NCBI GenBank assembly: GCA_019055375.1
Contig: JAHQIW010000921.1
Coordinates: 1-64,000 of the forward strand
Origin: Parelaphostrongylus tenuis
Lineage: Eukaryota > Nematoda > Chromadorea > Rhabditida > Metastrongylidae
DNA length: 64,000 nt
Direction: 5' to 3'
Below the pieces are notes generated by a model, which searched no databases, was not told the origin of the DNA, and saw nothing but the letters and a program-made list of their open reading frames with translations. This document shows positions 57,344-64,000 of this stretch, piece after piece. Each line of letters opens with the position of its first letter. Position 1 is the first letter of the stretch. Made by a program: the position numbers and the translations under genes.

Positions 57344-59649
57344 TATTCAGCTTTTTTAATGGTTCTAAATGTTTTTGTTTAGATCAATCTAAGTTTAATA
57401 AATGATTTGAGGAGATAGAATAGGCGATTTTATGGGCGATCGGTGACACTCGACCTGCCCAAGCAACTCTGCCACACTTAAGTGGAGTGCTATTGAGTTC
57501 GCACTCATACAAAGCATGACAATTATTCGTCTACCACTGCGATTATTCGTTGCCGAAAGAGAACCCGACATTGGTTACGGTGAAATTGTAATTACAGTGT
57601 AAACAGTACGGTCGGCTGGCGTCTTTGAGCATCCATAGAAGTTCAACGATGCGGCAATTAATGAGTGAGCGCCAAGTTTCTCTGCCAGTTATAAGCCGAT
57701 TATACGAAGTTGTCTAAAAAGTGATGCGGAATTCTATGACAGCCAAAATGGTAACTATCAATTCAAAGAGTCGTATCGCTTTTGTAGTCGTTTTAGCTCA
57801 TCCAGAAAGTTCATAAAAGTTTTTTTTTCTTCAGCAATCTGCGAAGTTTTGAAGCAGTGTTAGTTCGCAATGTTTAACTTCTACTTACTTTTTGTCGTTC
57901 TTTCTCATGACAGGGCGCGATGTCAATACAACTGCAAGAATGCTGAAAGACGAGCAAGGCTCAGAATTTGACGTGGCTTCGACCTTGCGAATAAACTTTT
58001 CAGAGGCTTACTTGCCACCCGCTGCGCGATTCAGACTTCTGTTCATTAAAGAAGAAGCAATATATGAGTTAGACACTGGGACTTCCGGCTATAGCTTTAG
58101 CCTAACTTAAGTCAATGGCAATTTGTGTTTTTCACATCACTCCCGTTGACGGGTGATTCCTAAAACGTCTGATAAGGTTTAGACTTGATTGCGAGAATGG
58201 CAGAGCAATGGTTTTGATGGTGCACTGGGTTACACGTGCGCCCCTGGGAAAGGTAGTAGTAAATAACAGTTCACTCAGCAGAAGAATTTTGTGTTCATGT
58301 TTTGCAGCGACAAAACTCGCTGAATTTGGGACAAACGTTTTGTATGGACAAGTTACATAGTTGGCTGACTGCAAATAATCTTCAATTCACGGTCTCTGCT
58401 TTCGCGTTTGCTAAGCAATCTCGCTATTCCTTCTTTCTTTTTAGAAGTTCTTTTACTTCCATCATCTAGAGTCCACAAGGCTTGATGGTTACTACATTCT
58501 TTACTACGAGCTCCGATATTGTTTTGCGCGTCTTCCGGTCATCATGAGGTCATCTGAGGTGCATTTCACGCTCCAGTGCTCACGGTAGATCTCCGTTGTC
58601 ACCAGAGTGCGACCGCCATCCATCGTAACAATGAAGTCCAAAATCACTCACGACAATTAAGGAAGGGACTTTAATGACAGTTTATGTCGACAAAAGAGCG
58701 CTAAGAAAGTTAACGACAGAGATAGCGGGAACAGCAGTTTTTAGTTTGGCTAAGAAGATATTATGGAAGTATTTAGATCATCCGGATGACTACTGGCTTA
58801 TGATGTCGGATCCGAGCTAGAAATTATGTTCATGATTGTGCTTTCACTTCTTTGTTTTTTTCATAGGTAATATATATATAAATGATCCATCCGTTCTTTA
58901 GGACACGTTATCACGTTTTACTGTGCGGAGCCCAATACTTCTAACATTTGATTCATTTCCTCGCTTTCATTTTCTTAGACGTCTTTTGAATATTTCGCGT
59001 GTTGTTTCGACTGCTGCTTTCTCGTTTTCTTTTCATAAATGTCGTAGAACACTGCTTGAACCTAATTTCCTTGTAGTCTTGGATAGCCAGGTAAAATGTT
59101 CCCAGCTAACTGCTGAGAAGCTTTGGGAGGGAGTCTCTAGCGCCTTGCCTTGCTCCCCGAAAAATTCTCAACAACTTATCTCACTAACCATCGACGACAC
59201 TCCCTACTCTCTCTGGTTGAATTAATACTATTTGGCTTATAAAAAAGTCAACTGTGAGCTTAATGCATTGAAACTAAGATATGCATAATTTGGCTTTGAA
59301 CTTTGTCTTCTTGAGCAAAAGCTATACGTTAAGAGTAGCAAAGAAAAGTGTTAAAAAATTTGTGAGGCATCGCCGATTGCTTCTACAGATTTAATGGATT
59401 GGTCAGTTGAACGGTTAGGTGAATAGGTTCGCATATTTTGGTTTATTTTTCAACGAAAACATTTGCTATCAATACGGAAAATGTTAAGCTAGAATTTTTA
59501 TACTGTTCAAACAAAGGCGATAAGAAATGCAACGGCATTACAATATTGTGAAAACTATGCAGAGATTTGGATTTCCACTAAGATATATGTGGAAAAGCTT
59601 TTCACCTTCTTCCTACATGATTATCCTGGGTTCCACCCGTCCTTTGTGT

Positions 59650-59925
59650 AATTGATGCAGTGGTTCGCGGTTTTCAGCGCCGCACACAAGATCGGTGGTT
59701 CAGTTTCATACCTATCGCTCACCAAACCTGCCATCCCTCCGGGGTCGCTTGACTGTTACCAGGCTTGTCTGGGAGGATAAGCAGCACTGGCTTGACACAT
59801 CGGTAGGCCCCGCAAGTACTCCTTATAAAGGCAAGATCTGCATTTAGAGGCAAAAATTGAAGACGAATGCACGACGCATCCCTCAAGAATTGATCAGCGC
59901 CAGAGCTTCATCCTTTTATTTTCTA
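59650..59925 (+). mobile_element. tRNA-derived SINE, + strand
   Basis: Copy of the 300-bp SINE with a damaged head (GATGCAGTGGTTCGCGG) and intact body (CTCACCAAACCTGCCATCC, GGCTTGTCTGGGAGGATAAGCAGC, AAGACGAATGCACGACGCATCCC) and tail (TTGATCAGCGCCAGAGCTTCATCC), ending in TTTTATTTTCT. It lies about 1.1 kb before kal-1 exon 2. Confidence 0.8.
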
Positions 59926-60982
59926 CTTCATGTTCTTAAATTAAGTCAGTGCTCCTTATATAACAAAAAAAAAAACAGTGAAAAGGCTCGTCAGCACAGA
60001 ATCTCGCTCAAAGTATGAGCCGTAATGCTTGGAGAAGTTGGAGGAATCAAGTAGCTAATACTCAATGATTAAATAGATGTGGTCTAAGTCTGTCGAGTAC
60101 CTAATGATGAACTGAGGAATTCTGTTAGTTCACGTTATCTTTTGACAAATATTGTCATAGGAAATCTTATCCTGATCTTTTCAAATTGTATAAAATTTTC
60201 TAAATCTTGTTGTTTACATCAAATGCCGAACCGCGGTAACATCATTATGTACATCAATGAGTAAGTGATTGAATAAATAAATAAGTGGCAAAAATGAGAG
60301 GTACAAAGTCCGTAGCTGACTAGTTCACACATAGCTAATGAGTAGTCCCATTTGCTAGCACTTCAGCTGCTGTTGAACAGCATATTTCCGTTCTCATACT
60401 TAAGCTACTTAATGGTCGATTTGATCGTAATCATTCTAATATGTTCTAGTAGCGGATTACTGTATTGTGCAATGTACAGTCATTCAGTGCGTTACGCAAC
60501 GGAAGTGCTTAAGTTCAGCAATAGATAATTAGGGCTGGCGTTGAGGTACAGCACCACAGAGCACGCACCAGGTCAAACGAGTCTGCTGGAAATTCCTCTG
60601 AATCAGAAGCGGAACGGCGACATCGTCACATGCTTGTATAGTGGCTTGTTTGTCACTAACGTCATGTACTGTTTGAAGCCTAAGTGAATTGTTCTGTGTG
60701 TTGTTGAACAACAAGGAGTTTTGTTAGCTACAAAATGCTGGTCTGCCTTGTGCTTTAGACGATCTACTGATGCTATTGTTGGGAAATTTTACTATAGCTT
60801 CCTTAAAATCCGAGTATCAAAGTTAACAATGAGAAGATTTTGATGCTTTCGACTTCTTGTTCTTCGGACAAATCGTATCCTCTTTTCGAAATGTAAGCTG
60901 TAAAATTTCTTTAGGAAATAAATGGTTCAGGCCAGCAAAATGAATAAATCATTACAATTAATAATTGCAATTTGTTTTTTAG

Positions 60983-61057
60983 GAGAAGCACGAGCAACGA
61001 CGAAATCTGAAGCATCAAATCATTCAGATCTGTAAAGACGATGCCACATGTTCAGCG
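60983..61057 (+). CDS. kal-1: kal-1/anosmin-1 homolog, exon 2
   Basis: 25 codons between a strong acceptor (TTTGTTTTTTAG) and donor (GCG|GTAAGC), phase 0 at both ends. It reads EKHEQRRNLKHQIIQICKDDATCSA. C-x5-C-S-x is the second cysteine pair of the anosmin Cys-box. In the family the next residues are C-x3-P-C, so the following exon should begin with Cys. No such exon is found between 61058 and the window end, implying a second intron longer than 2.9 kb. Same strand and phase as exon 1 (43606-43731). On its own the exon is too short for certainty; the case rests on the cysteine spacing in the joined product. Confidence 0.6.
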
Positions 61058-61059
61058 GT

Positions 61060-64000
61060 AAGCTTTTTCTATTTGTCATTGTCTTTAAATGTCTGCGAGT
61101 CATCTGTCTATCCGTCGATCTTCTGTGTGCCAAGATATTCTGTTTAACTGTTCGTGGATACGTTCCGTGTAAATTGTAAGCCAGTGTTTTTTCATAAACG
61201 TAATCGTTGAGCTGTCTGACTGTTCCTCTCCAATGTCTGTTCCTACAAGATACCAAACTCCCATAGAAGCGACCAAATACGCGCGATCTGGGATTAACCT
61301 GTTTGCTAAGATCTCACGATGAGTGTGAACCTCAATCAAGCGTAATCTTTTCGGTAAACTATGACCCTGGTGAGTTGCGGTTGTTTTCCTCTGAGGACAG
61401 TAGCCATATTCTTAAGAGAGGAGGATCGCGAATAAGAAAAACCTCCTGTGCCTACCTTTTGGAACATCATAAAATCGATCTCAGTGATAATAATATTTGT
61501 TTGAAGTGTGTACCCCTGTATCTGTACAACTTCATATAATATCCTTCAATCGACAAAACCTTTCTTATCGTAATATAACGTAGCCAGATCCATAAGATCT
61601 AGCAATCATTATTATCGTAGATATTTAAGTGATCTGCTTATAAGTCGTTCTGACGTCATCGCATCGCTAGCAATGGCATCAGTTTGTTCTCAGAGTAGTG
61701 GGGAGTGCTCGATTACTGAATCCACAAGTCTTCATCGGTCAATTATTATTGTTAATCAGAATGACCAGACATATAAGATTTTATTATGAGAAATTCTGTC
61801 TCAGAGTTGTCACCGTCCATTCTGCCCATTACGGAAAACGGAATATACATTCCACAGCTTTTTTTTTTGGAGCAGTTTCACGTTTACAATATTTCAGAAA
61901 AAGAGTTTGCTGTTCGTTAAGACTTCGTAGAGCTCCTATTAACTGCCATTAAATCTGAAAAGGCTGAAATTAGACAATCTACTTGGTGCTACATTATTCT
62001 GTTACAAACACATTTCTATAAAGAAACCAAGAGCTTCAATGGATTCTGTTATTCAAATAAGATAACTCCTAGGTTGTTCATTTTTTACCAAGTACAGATT
62101 CCAGAGGTTTTCAAGTGATTCATACATCTGATTTGTCCCCATACTGAATCGACTTGATCATGAAGACATCCTCCAAAATGCGCATCGTTCAGTGAAATTA
62201 GATGGCGATATTATTCATTATGGTAGTTTTTCACAGTGATGATAGATTTGGTCTTGTATCAAAAAGTTATTCGAATGATCTTCCCTCTACAGCACATCCA
62301 CATTATTGTATAACTTACATTATTTTTCATAATCTCTCCAATCCTTTGGCTAAAGTTCCTCGTCAACAGTTTTGGACGTTGCTATTACCTGTTGGCATTG
62401 TCCTAATTACGTGGTGGTGGTGATGCTGGGTGGCTGCCCATTAGGGGCACCGACGTCGGGTAGCGTACGCTTCACTGCGCATTGGGACATGTAGGAATCA
62501 GAACGTCTAAGTGAGTAACGATTAGGATTTCGTGCGATGAATAGACTGCACAACAAAAATGTCGGCTCCTATGTGTGTGCCGTGATGACCTTTTGCTGAT
62601 CCAAGAGCAGAGGGTGTTGTCGTTCGCACGTGCAAAGCCCTTAAAAAGTTCATTTTGACAGGCGAACAAAAGACACTGACACAACAGTTTATCGTTAGTT
62701 TTTTGGTCTGGTGATTAGCAATTTAGCATTTACAAGAGTAGAGAGATTTTGTAATTCATACAGCGTGACTTGTCTATGTGAAGCAATAATGATTCCGTGT
62801 CCGTCGGAATTCTTAGAAGACAACATATATTTAATGGACTGTCCTGGACTCTGCAAGTCAATTGCGCGTCACCACTCAAAATTGATCCCCAGAAATCTCC
62901 TTCCATGAGAGATAAAATATTTACGCTATATCATATATGTATAAAATGCGATGAGTGTTTTTCGAAAGAATAATGATTTTTGAGGCATCTATTAGTCAAT
63001 ATCTATGTTTTTCGTTACGGTTTTAATTGGCGATACGAAAGCGGGCGATGTACAGCGTGATCAAGTGGAGCGATCAACATATGGCGTGGTCGCGTTTGTC
63101 AACCAGTCACATTCCTCCTAGAAAACCTTAACGAATGTGGCCAGATTGTCGGGAACAATGAGTGAATTCATCAAATTCAAAGCGTCATCATCATAGCAGA
63201 GCGAAAAGCGCAGATTTACATATAAAATCTGTCACTGTTTGCAAGGGCGACGATATCATCGCTTTTGATATTAAGTCCAAAAATAACTCTTAGGGAATTA
63301 ACTGATTTTTAAGCCTTTGCTGAACAACATGAGAATCCGATCCTCGGCCAAAACGATTGTCGAGGACATTCCGTGCCGATTACTCGGATTGGATACATGT
63401 AGCGAGTAGTGGATCAGAAAGCTTCTTCTTGATCATTCAGAATATCAATGCGCTACACTTGTGAACCACGCTTCTTTAATTTTTTAACACTTTGATTTAA
63501 CGCATTAACACTTTAAAAAACTTTCCAAGGTTTGCTATCTCGTTATTGCAAATGTACCGTAAGGAAGTTACACTGAAAGAAAAGTGGATCACTGCCGAAC
63601 TACTGGCCTTTGCAATGAGGTTGCGGCTTGCCGACATTTCTTGACTTATCGTTCCATGCTCAGTTACGATTCATACTTCTAGCCTTAATGTGCTTCTCCT
63701 TTATTTTTTTCACTTCTTTGTTTTTTACTTGTAATCCGATCAGTTATTACCGATCATTCGTGAAAGGTACAAATATTCTCAGGATGTCACCCACACTAAA
63801 AACAACTTCAAACAACTTACGACGGAACTGATTTTACTAAGATCATTACCCACATCTGCCCAACTCATTGTTATAGTCAGAACCACCGATACCAGAGCTA
63901 CTTCAGTAGCCGCGGCCGCCAGCGCCATTGAATCATTAGGCAGACGACGATTAAGACGCTATTTACATGTAGTAGTAAAACATTTACTGGTGTGTCTTCC
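61060..64000. other. Second kal-1 intron (partial), no gene seen
   Basis: Several short frames on both strands (61020-61339, 61698-61952, 62202-62423, 62472-62684, 63628-63831) lack motifs and paired splice sites. No copies of the listed repeat families were recognised. The stretch runs off the window end. Confidence 0.3.

Larger units (their letters stand above)
43740..60980. other. Large first intron of the kal-1 homolog (17.25 kb)
   Basis: If exons 1 and 2 join directly, 43732-60982 is one intron (GTGAGT to TTTGTTTTTTAG). It holds no further exon I could place in phase. Contents: an ATT-rich microsatellite at 45746-45825, a MITE copy at 46895-47075, an AAT-rich stretch at 48412-48485, - strand open segments at 49461-49780, a deleted mariner at 50021-50382, a MITE end at 51180-51290, GC-rich sequence at 51570-51780, GTC repeats at 54122-54153, an AG-rich tract at 55375-55550, a 44-bp tandem duplication at 57256-57343 and a SINE at 59650-59925. 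The rest is AT-rich with no recognised feature. Confidence 0.5.

Overview
The window looks like nuclear DNA of a nematode, most likely a parasitic clade V (strongylid or hookworm-like) worm. It is AT-rich, the introns are short (62, 82 and 113 bp in the best models) with nematode-type acceptors (TTTCAG, TTTTAG), a decayed CAP/SCP-TAPS gene of the Ancylostoma-secreted-protein type is present, and mariner, BEL/Pao, SINE and foldback elements are dense. No complete long ORF exists. Genes are visible only as short spliced exons, so all gene models here are manual and provisional.

Layout. 0-5.7 kb: a heavily decayed BEL/Pao LTR retrotransposon on the + strand (gag, zinc knuckle, protease, integrase C-terminus, envelope-like membrane segment) between C-rich tracts, with a tRNA-like element just before gag. 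5.7-8.9 kb: MITE pieces, a degenerate purine-rich tandem array, and two more tRNA-like elements, one folded inside ~80 bp inverted arms. 8.9-11.2 kb: a small two-exon + strand gene of unknown family, then the 3' exons of a CAP-superfamily gene on the - strand that carries frameshifts towards its 5' end. 11.2-25.4 kb: mostly repeats (mariner transposase relic, 300-bp tRNA-derived SINE, foldback elements), with one plausible - strand gene of unknown family at 21.9-22.5 kb. 25.4-43.6 kb: sparse; SINEs, palindromic MITEs, a perfect 40-bp-arm palindrome, and a weak multi-exon candidate at 35.1-35.8 kb on the - strand.

43.6 kb to the end is probably one locus: a + strand kal-1/anosmin-1 (KAL1/ANOS1) homolog. 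Exon 1 (signal peptide plus the first cysteine pair) lies at 43606-43731 and exon 2 (next cysteine pair) at 60983-61057. They are separated by a 17.25 kb intron that holds an internally deleted mariner, a SINE, MITE pieces, microsatellites and a 44-bp tandem duplication. The third exon would lie beyond the window.

The genes show no common pathway. The strongest signals are the kal-1 start, the CAP pseudogene, and a set of repeats in which a tRNA-like cloverleaf sits at the centre of terminal inverted repeats.
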